A stretch of DNA of 64,000 bases from contig JAHBZZ010000013.1 of the NCBI GenBank assembly GCA_019635215.1, positions 1 to 64,000 on the forward strand. The letters run 5' to 3'. The notes beneath the pieces are model-generated. The model was given only the letters and a program-made list of their open reading frames with translations. It made no database searches and had not been told where the DNA came from. This document shows positions 56,722-64,000 of the stretch, piece by piece. Source of the DNA: Nitrosomonas sp. (GTDB lineage: Bacteria; Pseudomonadota; Gammaproteobacteria; Burkholderiales; Nitrosomonadaceae). Made by a program: the position numbers and the translations under genes. The stretch's first letter is position 1, and each line of letters opens with the position of its first letter.

Positions 56722-57192
56722 CTAGTTCTTGATAACCGGGTTTTTGCAGAAAGGACACCTGCTGGTATATCTGTTGGCAGCGTCATAGACAAAGTCGATT
56801 TTGCAACAATTACAATAAGACAGGCAAACAGTGCCTCTTCTAATGTCTCTTAATGACAGGTAAGCAATATTGATGTCCAGATCGCCGCAGGTGAGTTGAT
56901 ATTCTTTCCATATCCGATATAGCATTTTAATGGAAAAATCACTGCCGTATAAATGCTTATGCAACGAAATGAAAGCCGAAAGATTGGCGGCTATCTCATA
57001 ACTTTTGATAAAACCCTGGATGGAATTGAGGCGCCGGCCTTTTGACAAAGGTCTTCCATGTTTTTCCTTCCACCATAACCGGAGGGTACGTTTATCGATC
57101 AATGTTTCTTCATTAACAAAAGAAATGCGCAGACCCGCATTTAACAGATCGAATGCAAGATTAAGCTTCTCAAGTTCTCTGGTTGCCACCAT
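56722..57192 (-). CDS. FlhC-like transcriptional activator (SetC-type)
   Basis: A 156-residue FlhC homologue. The N-terminal helical part (ELEKLNLAFDLLNAGLRISF) and the zinc-binding C-terminus, with CNCC ... CPFC (four cysteines), are typical. In SXT/R391 elements the FlhC/FlhD homologues SetC and SetD switch on transfer genes. I start it at ATG 57192; the longer frame to 57279 would overlap the upstream gene by 110 bases. It overlaps the FlhD-like gene by 23 bases. Confidence 0.8.
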   Translation of the reverse strand: MVATRELEKLNLAFDLLNAGLRISFVNEETLIDKRTLRLWWKEKHGRPLSKGRRLNSIQGFIKSYEIAANLSAFISLHKHLYGSDFSIKMLYRIWKEYQLTCGDLDINIAYLSLRDIRRGTVCLSYCNCCKIDFVYDAANRYTSRCPFCKNPVIKN

Positions 57193-57469
57193 GGTTTCTT
57201 TTGTGCGTGGTAACAGCGAGCATATATGCAGCCTTTTTATCATCCGGCAATGCGCGCAAACGATTGATTTCTGTTTCATTCAACCTGAAATTTATGAGGC
57301 TCACGCTCATTTCATTTGCAATTGCTTCGATTTCATCAAGACTTAATTGACCGAGGACTTGTAATACCGATTTAGGAATACCAGAAACAACATGACCCGT
57401 ATCCATATGAGCCATTTCCTTAGCCCATAATAGATATTGGTAATTTATTGAAGATATGTCCTTTTTCAT
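57170..57469 (-). CDS. FlhD-like transcriptional activator (SetD-type)
   Basis: A 99-residue protein (start ATG 57469 with AGGAG 11 bases upstream) with the FlhD-like helices SINYQYLLWAKEMAHMDTGH and LDEIEAIANEMSVSLINFRL. It pairs with the FlhC-like gene downstream and should form the heteromeric activator of the element. It is divergent from the XRE regulator gene. Confidence 0.72.
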   Translation of the reverse strand: MKKDISSINYQYLLWAKEMAHMDTGHVVSGIPKSVLQVLGQLSLDEIEAIANEMSVSLINFRLNETEINRLRALPDDKKAAYMLAVTTHKRNHGGNQRT

Positions 57470-57501
57470 AATAGAATGCACTCCTTTTATGAATTGTACC
57501 G

Positions 57502-57531
57502 ATTATACTAAATTATGATATTTTTGTGCAA
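57502..57531 (-). promoter_or_regulatory. Promoter of the FlhDC-like pair
   Basis: On the minus strand TTGCAC (57531-57526), 18 bases, TATAAT (57507-57502), about 33 bases before the FlhD-like ATG. A good sigma-70 match from sequence alone. Confidence 0.6.
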
Positions 57532-57542
57532 ATAATTATTAA

Positions 57543-57572
57543 TTGATGTGCATCATTAAATAATGATATATT
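57543..57572 (+). promoter_or_regulatory. Promoter and operator of the XRE regulator
   Basis: TTGATG (57543-57548), 18 bases, TATATT (57567-57572). The palindrome TGATGTGCATCA (57544-57555) overlaps the -35 box and could bind the XRE repressor and block both divergent promoters. Confidence 0.5.
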
Positions 57573-57602
57573 TATTAATAATACTAATAAAAGGGCTATT
57601 CT

Positions 57603-58034
57603 ATGGAGGGTATCAGTCAAAGACTGCGTATCTGGCGTAAAACCATTCTCAAGATGACTCAAAATGAGTTTTCAAAGCTGGCAAGAATGAATATAGGCAT
57701 GATCAGAAAATATGAACAAGACGATGATGAACGTGGCTTACCTGGAGCAAAGTCCTTAATTGCGCTATCCAGAACAGGCATCAACATTCACTGGTTATTA
57801 ACCGGTCAGGGTGAAATGAGGGCATCCTCTGTAATCGGTGAAGTCAGGGAAGATAACAATATCTATGCAGAGGGAATCAGCAGATTGCAAGCAATTGAGC
57901 AGATATTAAGTGGCATCGAAGATGAAAAGCGTAAAATCGTCATTGATGAACTCTACTCCCGCGCACTGGAAGCCAAACGGCTTTCGGAGCTTGAAAACGC
58001 GATTCGCAGGATCGTAAAGAATTTCGATAAATAG
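57603..58034 (+). CDS. XRE-family transcriptional regulator
   Basis: A 143-residue protein with an N-terminal helix-turn-helix (ISQRLRIWRKTILKMTQNEF, then ARMNIGMIRKYEQDDDERGL) and the segment TGINIHWLLTGQGEM, common in phage- or island-type repressors. The C-terminal half is helical (SGIEDEKRKIVIDELYSRAL) and probably dimerises. It lies divergent from the FlhDC-like activators, the usual layout for a repressor controlling transfer. A peptidase-type cleavage domain, as in SetR, is absent. Confidence 0.78.
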   Translation: MEGISQRLRIWRKTILKMTQNEFSKLARMNIGMIRKYEQDDDERGLPGAKSLIALSRTGINIHWLLTGQGEMRASSVIGEVREDNNIYAEGISRLQAIEQILSGIEDEKRKIVIDELYSRALEAKRLSELENAIRRIVKNFDK

Positions 58035-58279
58035 AATCAGATAATGATAACCAATGGTTCGATTTAGCAAAAAAGCGGCTGCATCAGTTATGCACAGAAA
58101 AAACCCAATGAAGCAGTTCTGTATTATCAAGAAATTGAAACAGCCACATGCGGCCATAGAGCGGATCGCACTATTTTAAGATGCCCGGCCTGTCATGCAG
58201 CTCTCTCTACCTGATGACAAACAATTGTTATATCTGCTATATTTCCTACAAACCGCGCTGTCTATCAAAAGGTGAAATT
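58035..58279. other. Gap with a startless zinc-ribbon-like frame
   Basis: Between the XRE gene and the next small gene, the plus frame at about 58060-58209 reads GCISYAQKKPNEAVLYYQEI, then CGHRADRTILRCPACHAALST and a stop. It resembles a small zinc-ribbon protein but has no start codon and follows a stop. It is probably a remnant. No other feature is visible. Confidence 0.35.
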
Positions 58280-58615
58280 ATGATCACAACACCCTACGAT
58301 AAAATCCTCAAAAAAAGAATCCGGATTGCTGTCACTGTACTGGCACTGACCGCAATTTATCTTTTTGCAGGTATGTACTGGCTGGTCATGACCGGTTTCG
58401 GCTGGATGCTGCATGTCTTCTTTCGTGATGCTTATTATGCGTTTTTTTGCAAGAAGCGCGGCTTGACTGTAGCAGAAGAAAAAGAGCTGAATAAGTTACG
58501 AGAGGAATTTACCGAGTGGGAATATCACAACAACCCTGTAAATATTAAAACTCTTGCTTATCATGCATATGAAGATAAACATCTTCTCAGTGATGATGAC
58601 ATACGCCATTATTGA
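58280..58615 (+). CDS. Small membrane protein, unknown
   Basis: A 111-residue protein. An amphipathic N-terminus is followed by one or two membrane helices (IAVTVLALTAIYLFAGMYWL and TGFGWMLHVFF), then a charged helical tail (EEKELNKLREEFTEWEYHNN). The start is ATG 58280 with AAGGTGA upstream; the longer frame to 58181 has no support. It is convergent with traG. Function is not recognised; small membrane proteins near traG in such elements are sometimes entry-exclusion factors, but nothing here proves that. Confidence 0.5.
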   Translation: MITTPYDKILKKRIRIAVTVLALTAIYLFAGMYWLVMTGFGWMLHVFFRDAYYAFFCKKRGLTVAEEKELNKLREEFTEWEYHNNPVNIKTLAYHAYEDKHLLSDDDIRHY

Positions 58616-58630
58616 CGAGATTAAAAAATT

Positions 58631-61618
58631 TTATTCCTTTTTTTCTTGCTTGCTGGAGGACTGACCCTCAGTCACCGGCAATACTTTCCTGTATGAATCC
58701 AGCATGGGATTACGTGGTTCACCCTGATTCTGCCGGTCTGCACCTGCTTCAGTCACGCTGGCACCTGGCGTACCCAGATTCATATAAACCCCCGGCACCC
58801 GTGCGTTATAACCGGGTATTTTATTTACCAGCACTCTGGATACGCTATCCGGCAATACCTGTCCTGCCGCATTGGTCACAGCCAACCCGGAGAGAGATTG
58901 CGATCCAGGGTCGGTGCGATGCGTGACGTCCTGCTCAAGCGGTGAACCCTGAGTAGTGACCGTGCTGCGCCCGGTATCGATGGCCTGATCCGTTTCAGTT
59001 TGTGTTGTCGCCCATTGCTGCGGCAGATCGCTGGATACCCTGCTACCCGCGCTGATATCTGCCGTAGCAGCCGATGCGCCTGCGCTGCCATGCCAGCGTG
59101 AGCCTTGCGATTGAATAGCGCCAACGCCCGGCATGCCTGTCTTGCCATGCTCAAAGTATGTCTTCACGTCCTCCGGAGAATGCATATCTCCAACCCGTGA
59201 CATGATTTGCGGTTCGATATATTCCCGGTAAAATTGATCCATATAGGGCGCAAGATTCTCTGGATTCTTGGCTGCCATTTGCGCAACCGTAGGTGGATCG
59301 AAATTCTTACCCATAAATGCATTATATTGCGTACCCATCCAGTCGATAAAGGGTCGCATATAACTGGCTTCCCAGGTGCCGGTGCTTTGTTCCATATGTG
59401 TAGCCGCTTCCCTGAACGATATGGATTGCTGATAATTAGCCGATGCCTGCTGCTGGTGCTGCATCGATTTATCAAGGCTTGCGCGTATGCCTTCCATAGC
59501 GCGCCGGCTGGACTCATCGCTTGACGCAAAGTTGGCATCCATAGACGCTCGTCGTATGGCATTCAGATTTTCCGAGAATCCGGTTTCCTGTATATGGTTA
59601 ATTGCTTTTTCAAGAAGTTGTCTAGCACCTGCATCTGATCGACCTGCTAATTGTGCGGTCGCGCCAACCGATAGTGGCGAAATCCACTCAGTTGCCTTTG
59701 GATTTCGCATTGCAGCATCAGCTATTCCCATTACTGTAGCTGATTGCATCTGGGTGAGTCCATGCCGTTTCGCAAAACTGTCCGTAATATTCTGCGCCTG
59801 ATTCACGGCCTGGGTAAAGGCGGTTTGATCGCCTGCGCTATAGCTTGTGCCTGCACTCTCGGATGACGCACGCATACGCACAAAGTCCGATGACTTTTGC
59901 AAAGCCGCCGCGGTCGTACTGGCAGCAGAAACCATATTGCCGACAGCCGACGATTGCGCCAATTCGGATTGTTTTGACAATGAAGCCGATCCACGGCTGC
60001 TAAAATCAATGCTCATATTCATGCGATGCTGTAATCCCGATGCATCGTAAGACACCGTGCCATCAGGATACCGCGTCATTTTCAGTCCATCAGCATAGGT
60101 TTCATTCAATACCGGCGCACCTTGATGAATATTCGGCGCGGTATTGTGTTGCCCCATGGTCTGGTTATCGACGCTTAACTGGCCCATACTGATATTGCCT
60201 TGCGATGCTGAAGCGGCATAGCGGGCAGCTTCCGCACCTGTGGGCGAACGCAGAATATTGCCAAATGCCGATGCGCCCAGTGATAATCCTTCGACCATCA
60301 TCCATGCGATCACAGGAATGCCAACGGCTGCTATCATACCTGCGATTGCCTGATCGGAAATCATCAGGTTATTGAGAAAGGCATAAGTGTTTAAAGACAT
60401 GCCGCCATTTGCCACGGCGTCTGCCTGTCTGACGCCATACATGGTCATGATGTAATTCATCACGGCATACAACGGCGGCCACAATTGTATCCAGATAAGG
60501 CTCTTGGCATACATTGCCAGCGCCCTTAATCCATAATGGCCCAGTATGACAATAATCAATAGCGCAAAGGGTGCCAGCGCATACTGAATCATTTCAATGA
60601 TATTACGCATCTTAGGCATGACACTCTGACCGACTGCCGCCATGACTTTATAACTTTCGGATGTTGAGCGTAACGCCTGCACTTGCGCCAATGCCGTAGT
60701 AGCCGATGCAGCATCCCCAACCTGAGCCGGTATCTTGTATTGCGCATCAAGAAACATGTTCATGACAAGACCCTGGCGCATGATGTTTAGCGCACTAGCA
60801 GAAATATTCGTATACAAACCGGCTGAAGTGACGATCTGGCTTTGCGCCATGGCCTGACGCATAGCGAGCGGCACACCCGGATTGATCACATTTGAAAGTC
60901 CGCCGATAACAGTATCGGTCACAGTGCTTATCTGCGTAGTAAGCTGGTTATACGCATCAGGACACGTCATTGGGAGCATCATAATGCCGGTTGGTAACTC
61001 ACGAATTTCCACGAAACGGGCGATATTCGTTCTACCGCTGAGATAACCCCAGATATCCGGCTGACGGATAACCTCATGCGGCGGTACATAGCCCGTTGCA
61101 AATTCCGGCCACACACATTCACGAAAAAAATCAGTCATATTCGCTGACAATACCGGACTGCCGGAGCGCGCCGCCATGATTTCCTGCAGTACCCGTGCAC
61201 CAAACAGCGTACCGGATTTACGAAATTGCACATCACCCGGCAATGCAAATACCGTTTCAAACGATGTCGTCATCCAGTCTCCGATTTTACTCACAGCTCC
61301 GGTCAGAGATGCGATGCCCAATGGAACATTGGCAACAATCTGCGGATTCGGGTTGGCTGTAGTGCGGTCGATAATCACAACGGATGCCTTGGGGACAATT
61401 AACATACCATGCAGGATGGCAAACATAATGATCCAGCGCCACATGTCATCCATACGGCCTCTACCGCCCAGCACCACAAGTGTTACGGAAAACAAGGCAA
61501 TCATGGCAAGCAATTTCATCAAGCCGAAGAAATCATCGCTGTTGGTCAGCGCGGCCACCGCATTGAATAACGCAACCAGCTCGGTTGTCGTCCAGTAGGA
61601 ATAAACTTCAAAGTTCAT
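58631..61618 (-). CDS. traG: Conjugal transfer protein TraG, F-type
   Basis: A 995-residue inner-membrane protein. The N-terminal half has several transmembrane helices (residues ~30-85, ~330-480 as clusters) with the TraG-N motif region including FRECVWPEFATGYV, and the C-terminal half is polar, rich in Gln, Ser and Ala. F-type TraG works in pilus assembly and mating-pair stabilisation. It follows traH by 15 bases. Confidence 0.88.
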   Translation of the reverse strand: MNFEVYSYWTTTELVALFNAVAALTNSDDFFGLMKLLAMIALFSVTLVVLGGRGRMDDMWRWIIMFAILHGMLIVPKASVVIIDRTTANPNPQIVANVPLGIASLTGAVSKIGDWMTTSFETVFALPGDVQFRKSGTLFGARVLQEIMAARSGSPVLSANMTDFFRECVWPEFATGYVPPHEVIRQPDIWGYLSGRTNIARFVEIRELPTGIMMLPMTCPDAYNQLTTQISTVTDTVIGGLSNVINPGVPLAMRQAMAQSQIVTSAGLYTNISASALNIMRQGLVMNMFLDAQYKIPAQVGDAASATTALAQVQALRSTSESYKVMAAVGQSVMPKMRNIIEMIQYALAPFALLIIVILGHYGLRALAMYAKSLIWIQLWPPLYAVMNYIMTMYGVRQADAVANGGMSLNTYAFLNNLMISDQAIAGMIAAVGIPVIAWMMVEGLSLGASAFGNILRSPTGAEAARYAASASQGNISMGQLSVDNQTMGQHNTAPNIHQGAPVLNETYADGLKMTRYPDGTVSYDASGLQHRMNMSIDFSSRGSASLSKQSELAQSSAVGNMVSAASTTAAALQKSSDFVRMRASSESAGTSYSAGDQTAFTQAVNQAQNITDSFAKRHGLTQMQSATVMGIADAAMRNPKATEWISPLSVGATAQLAGRSDAGARQLLEKAINHIQETGFSENLNAIRRASMDANFASSDESSRRAMEGIRASLDKSMQHQQQASANYQQSISFREAATHMEQSTGTWEASYMRPFIDWMGTQYNAFMGKNFDPPTVAQMAAKNPENLAPYMDQFYREYIEPQIMSRVGDMHSPEDVKTYFEHGKTGMPGVGAIQSQGSRWHGSAGASAATADISAGSRVSSDLPQQWATTQTETDQAIDTGRSTVTTQGSPLEQDVTHRTDPGSQSLSGLAVTNAAGQVLPDSVSRVLVNKIPGYNARVPGVYMNLGTPGASVTEAGADRQNQGEPRNPMLDSYRKVLPVTEGQSSSKQEKKE

Positions 61619-61633
61619 GATGTTTCCCGTATT

Positions 61634-63058
61634 CTAAAAACTCTTGTTGCTGCCCCCAAAGAGGTACATTGATTCGCGTATGTCGCTGGATACCGAAGAC
61701 ACCAGCGTTTGATTGATCAATTGCATGTTTCTGGCCTGCTCTGCAATGCCGATACCTTTCTGGTACGCAAGACTGACACCGGTTGAAAGTTCTTCCATCA
61801 CATACTGCCAGTCGGTCTTCAATTCATCGATGTTCTTGAGTGATACCGGGTCCTGGAAGCTTTTGGCGTTGAGCAGCGATTTATTCATTTCACGCATGGC
61901 TGTGGCCACAAAATTGGCGGCAACTTCCGTTGCAATAATCTCTGCATATTCATCCAGTGCCGCAACGGAAAACGGTACTGTGGACATCATCGACAACAAC
62001 TTCCATAAAGGTGTCGTGGATTTGGTCAGAAAAAACTTTTCCATGTCGGAGAAATTCTGGGAGCTGCGGGTATTGATATTTCCCATCCCCTTTCTGATGA
62101 TCTCGCGTACTTTGTACGCAAAGGTTTCTATGGTTTTGGAATCTTCCGCAAGACTGGTGCAGCCAGTGTCCAGGCACCGCCATACCTTGATAGTTTTGTG
62201 CTTTTCACCGACATTACCGATAATGTCCTTGAAATCAAGCAAGCGCCCTTTGTATTCAATTACCGGTTCTTCATTGCCGCTGTGTCCGGTTCCCTTGACA
62301 ATAATGGTACCGGCCAGACTTATCATCAATTCCTTGATATGGTCAGGCGCATTGAGGCTACGCATCGCTTCCCAGGCAACATTACCGGGCTTGAGATATG
62401 CTTTTAACCGTGGGTCGGTTGCTGCAGATTGATTGAGCGTATCCTTGCGAACCGTCGGATTCTGCATCCAGGACGCCAGCCCATCCATCGAGTCGTTAAA
62501 CCGGTTTAGCAAAGATGCGCCGTTGCTCTGCGCATTCATTTGTTCCTTGGCCTTCTGTGCCATTTGTGGTAAGGGTGACATGCTCACCAAAGCTTCAGCC
62601 GCCTTACAGGAATTGACGTTGAACAGACTGTTGGCACTTTGGGATACGTTCTGTAATGTTTTGAGCAAGTCGGCCAGATCAGGGGAGATCGACTGCACCG
62701 CAAGCATGAACGCGTAGCCCAGCGCATTATTGGCAATGTTCTTTAACAATGAAGTCAGTTGATCGGTATTGATGTAAGAAAAGGAACCCGCATGGAAATC
62801 AATACCACCGCAGCCTGCCCTGAACGATGGTGGCGTAATGCTGCCCAACTGATAACTTACGACCGGCGTGCGCATGTAGATGGAACCGCCGGTATACGCA
62901 TTGCCGGTCTGCCCCCTGATGGCCTGTGGCGTGGTGACATTACCAAAACCACCCATGTTATTAAACCAGTCATTCATGTCCGAACTTAAACCCGATGAGA
63001 CCTCAGCGCTGAACACCATGAGACTAATCATGGCAATCCATTGATTTTTGTTTTTCAC
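61634..63058 (-). CDS. traH: Conjugal transfer protein TraH, F-type
   Basis: A 474-residue periplasmic pilus-assembly protein with a signal peptide (from MKNKNQWIAMISLMVFSAEV). The TraH features include the GGSIYMRTPVVSYQLGSITP and APDHIKELMISLAGTIIV segments. I start it at GTG 63058 because AGGAG lies 6 bases upstream; a TTG at 63076 is less likely. It lies after traF in the usual traF-traH-traG order. Confidence 0.88.
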   Translation of the reverse strand: MKNKNQWIAMISLMVFSAEVSSGLSSDMNDWFNNMGGFGNVTTPQAIRGQTGNAYTGGSIYMRTPVVSYQLGSITPPSFRAGCGGIDFHAGSFSYINTDQLTSLLKNIANNALGYAFMLAVQSISPDLADLLKTLQNVSQSANSLFNVNSCKAAEALVSMSPLPQMAQKAKEQMNAQSNGASLLNRFNDSMDGLASWMQNPTVRKDTLNQSAATDPRLKAYLKPGNVAWEAMRSLNAPDHIKELMISLAGTIIVKGTGHSGNEEPVIEYKGRLLDFKDIIGNVGEKHKTIKVWRCLDTGCTSLAEDSKTIETFAYKVREIIRKGMGNINTRSSQNFSDMEKFFLTKSTTPLWKLLSMMSTVPFSVAALDEYAEIIATEVAANFVATAMREMNKSLLNAKSFQDPVSLKNIDELKTDWQYVMEELSTGVSLAYQKGIGIAEQARNMQLINQTLVSSVSSDIRESMYLFGGSNKSF

Positions 63059-63072
63059 CACAGTCTCCTTAA

Positions 63073-63885
63073 TCAATACAGTTCGCCCGGTTGAGTAGCT
63101 GTCAGGATATACATACGCTCAATCATTTCCTGTGAAGAAATCACGCCCGAACCCAGCCCAACCATGTTTCTGGTCTTGACATTACCCAATACCATCATCG
63201 GTACTTCCTGGACATTGAGTTGCTTTGCCATGCCGTTGTCCCGCGATGGATTTGGATATTCCGGCAGCCCTGAACCATCGAGGCTGATTGGAAATATGGT
63301 AATACCATGCATGTCGCTGATCACTTTGAGCGTTGATGACATCACATGACAATAGGGACAGTCCGATCTGAAAAAGAAAAATATTCCCCATTCCCTGCTG
63401 ATTTCATTCAATTTCTGCGTGACTGCCGTTTGATGCACCTGGCGTTGCACTTCAATGCCCGCATTGTTGACCGGCCGGTGCAGCTCGTAATTAAGCGCTG
63501 GTGTTTGCCATACCACCCTGCGCCAAACATCGGAGAAGACCGAAGCCTGATTCATCGATGCATTCTGTAATTCGATATAGGCGGCCACATTCTCAGGTGT
63601 CGGATCGATGATGGCCAGCGCACGCTTACCTTTCAATTCCTGTTGCAACGCTTCAAGTTGCTCAATGGCCTCCATTTCACGCATTCTGGCGTGCTCTGCT
63701 ACCGCATGGGGTGTCTCTTCGTCGTCCAGCTCATCAACTTCGCAGTACCAAATAAACTTGGTGCGGTCGCACTGCCATGCAGATGGATAATCACTGACCA
63801 ATGAGCCGGACTGTGCAGATAACCTGGTTGGAATCAACAATCCAATCGATAAAACAAATATTGAAACGGGCAGCAATTGTTTCAT
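63073..63885 (-). CDS. traF: Conjugal transfer protein TraF, F-type
   Basis: A 270-residue periplasmic thioredoxin-fold protein for F-type pilus assembly. A signal peptide (residues ~1-24) is followed by a helical region, and then a thioredoxin domain with the redox-active CxxC in FFFRSDCPYCHVMSSTLK and cis-proline region VQEVPMMVLG. Starting at ATG 63885, it lies three bases after the stop of the next upstream gene. Confidence 0.9.
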   Translation of the reverse strand: MKQLLPVSIFVLSIGLLIPTRLSAQSGSLVSDYPSAWQCDRTKFIWYCEVDELDDEETPHAVAEHARMREMEAIEQLEALQQELKGKRALAIIDPTPENVAAYIELQNASMNQASVFSDVWRRVVWQTPALNYELHRPVNNAGIEVQRQVHQTAVTQKLNEISREWGIFFFFRSDCPYCHVMSSTLKVISDMHGITIFPISLDGSGLPEYPNPSRDNGMAKQLNVQEVPMMVLGNVKTRNMVGLGSGVISSQEMIERMYILTATQPGELY

Positions 63886-63888
63886 ACG

Positions 63889-64000
63889 CTAGCGCCCGTT
63901 AATGTGATCCCTGACCCAGGCCGTCATGTCCGGTATGGAATTATTCATATGCGCTTTGCCAGGGCGTTTGACGATAGCTGCTGAATTGATCACATCGCAT
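63889..64000 (-). CDS. Conjugation-cluster gene, 3' end only
   Basis: The frame ending at TAG 63891-63889 reads DVINSAAIVKRPGKAHMNNS, then IPDMTAWVRDHINGR. It is open to the window edge. Its position just upstream of traF suggests another transfer gene, but the visible 36 residues are not enough to identify it. Confidence 0.5.
   Translation of the reverse strand, partial: CDVINSAAIVKRPGKAHMNNSIPDMTAWVRDHINGR

Larger units (their letters stand above)
47144..64000. mobile_element. Integrative conjugative element or island (partial)
   Basis: From the 3' end of tRNA-Ser to the window end, core genes are absent. The block holds a MOBH relaxase, S26 peptidase, MobI-like protein, ParM-like partition genes, FlhDC-like activators with a divergent XRE repressor, and F-type traF, traH and traG, a set resembling SXT/R391-type elements. 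Its left limit is inferred from the tRNA; no integrase or right end is in the window. Confidence 0.72.

Overview
The window reads as a betaproteobacterial chromosome, most likely of the Nitrosomonas group. That is an inference from a moderate-GC core with the order leuC-leuD-leuB-asd-fimV-truA-trpF-trpB-trpA-accD-folC-dedD-cvpA-purF-metZ, all on the minus strand, interleaved with mobile and accessory blocks.

Region 1 (1-1658) is the end of a genomic island. A serine recombinase lacks a normal start codon at its expected 5' end, and its 3' end runs into a tRNA-Val(GAC) gene. Region 2 (1783-20497) holds a histone-deacetylase-like hydrolase, an IS982 remnant and the long biosynthetic cluster for methionine, purine, folate, fatty acid, tryptophan and leucine synthesis, with an entericidin-like lipoprotein inside the leu genes.

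Region 3 (20675-34390) is a six-gene, tightly overlapping minus-strand operon of contractile-injection-system type: fibre-like protein, small protein, gpJ-like baseplate protein, very long tape-measure protein, AAA+ ATPase and a membrane protein with a degenerate chitinase-like domain. No sheath or tube gene is visible. Region 4 (34.4-41.2 kb) is accessory: an MHS-family transporter, a gene remnant, a VOC protein, one clear integron-type attC site without an integrase, a GHKL-ATPase/metallopeptidase fusion, and a SLATT membrane protein overlapping an AadA-type nucleotidyltransferase gene. Region 5 (41.2-47.1 kb) returns to core genes (YggS, metG, apbC, dcd) and ends in tRNA-Ser(GGA).

Region 6 (47,144 to the end) looks like an integrative conjugative element. 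It has decayed IS and gene fragments at its edge, an orphan CRISPR adaptation block (cas2-cas1-cas1'-truncated cas2), a MOBH relaxase, a TraF-type signal peptidase, a MobI-like protein, an iterated-repeat region that may be an origin or centromere, a ParM-like actin with a small partner, an FlhC/FlhD-like activator pair divergent from an XRE repressor, and the F-type genes traF, traH and traG. No integrase, coupling ATPase or CRISPR array is seen here, so the element continues to the right.
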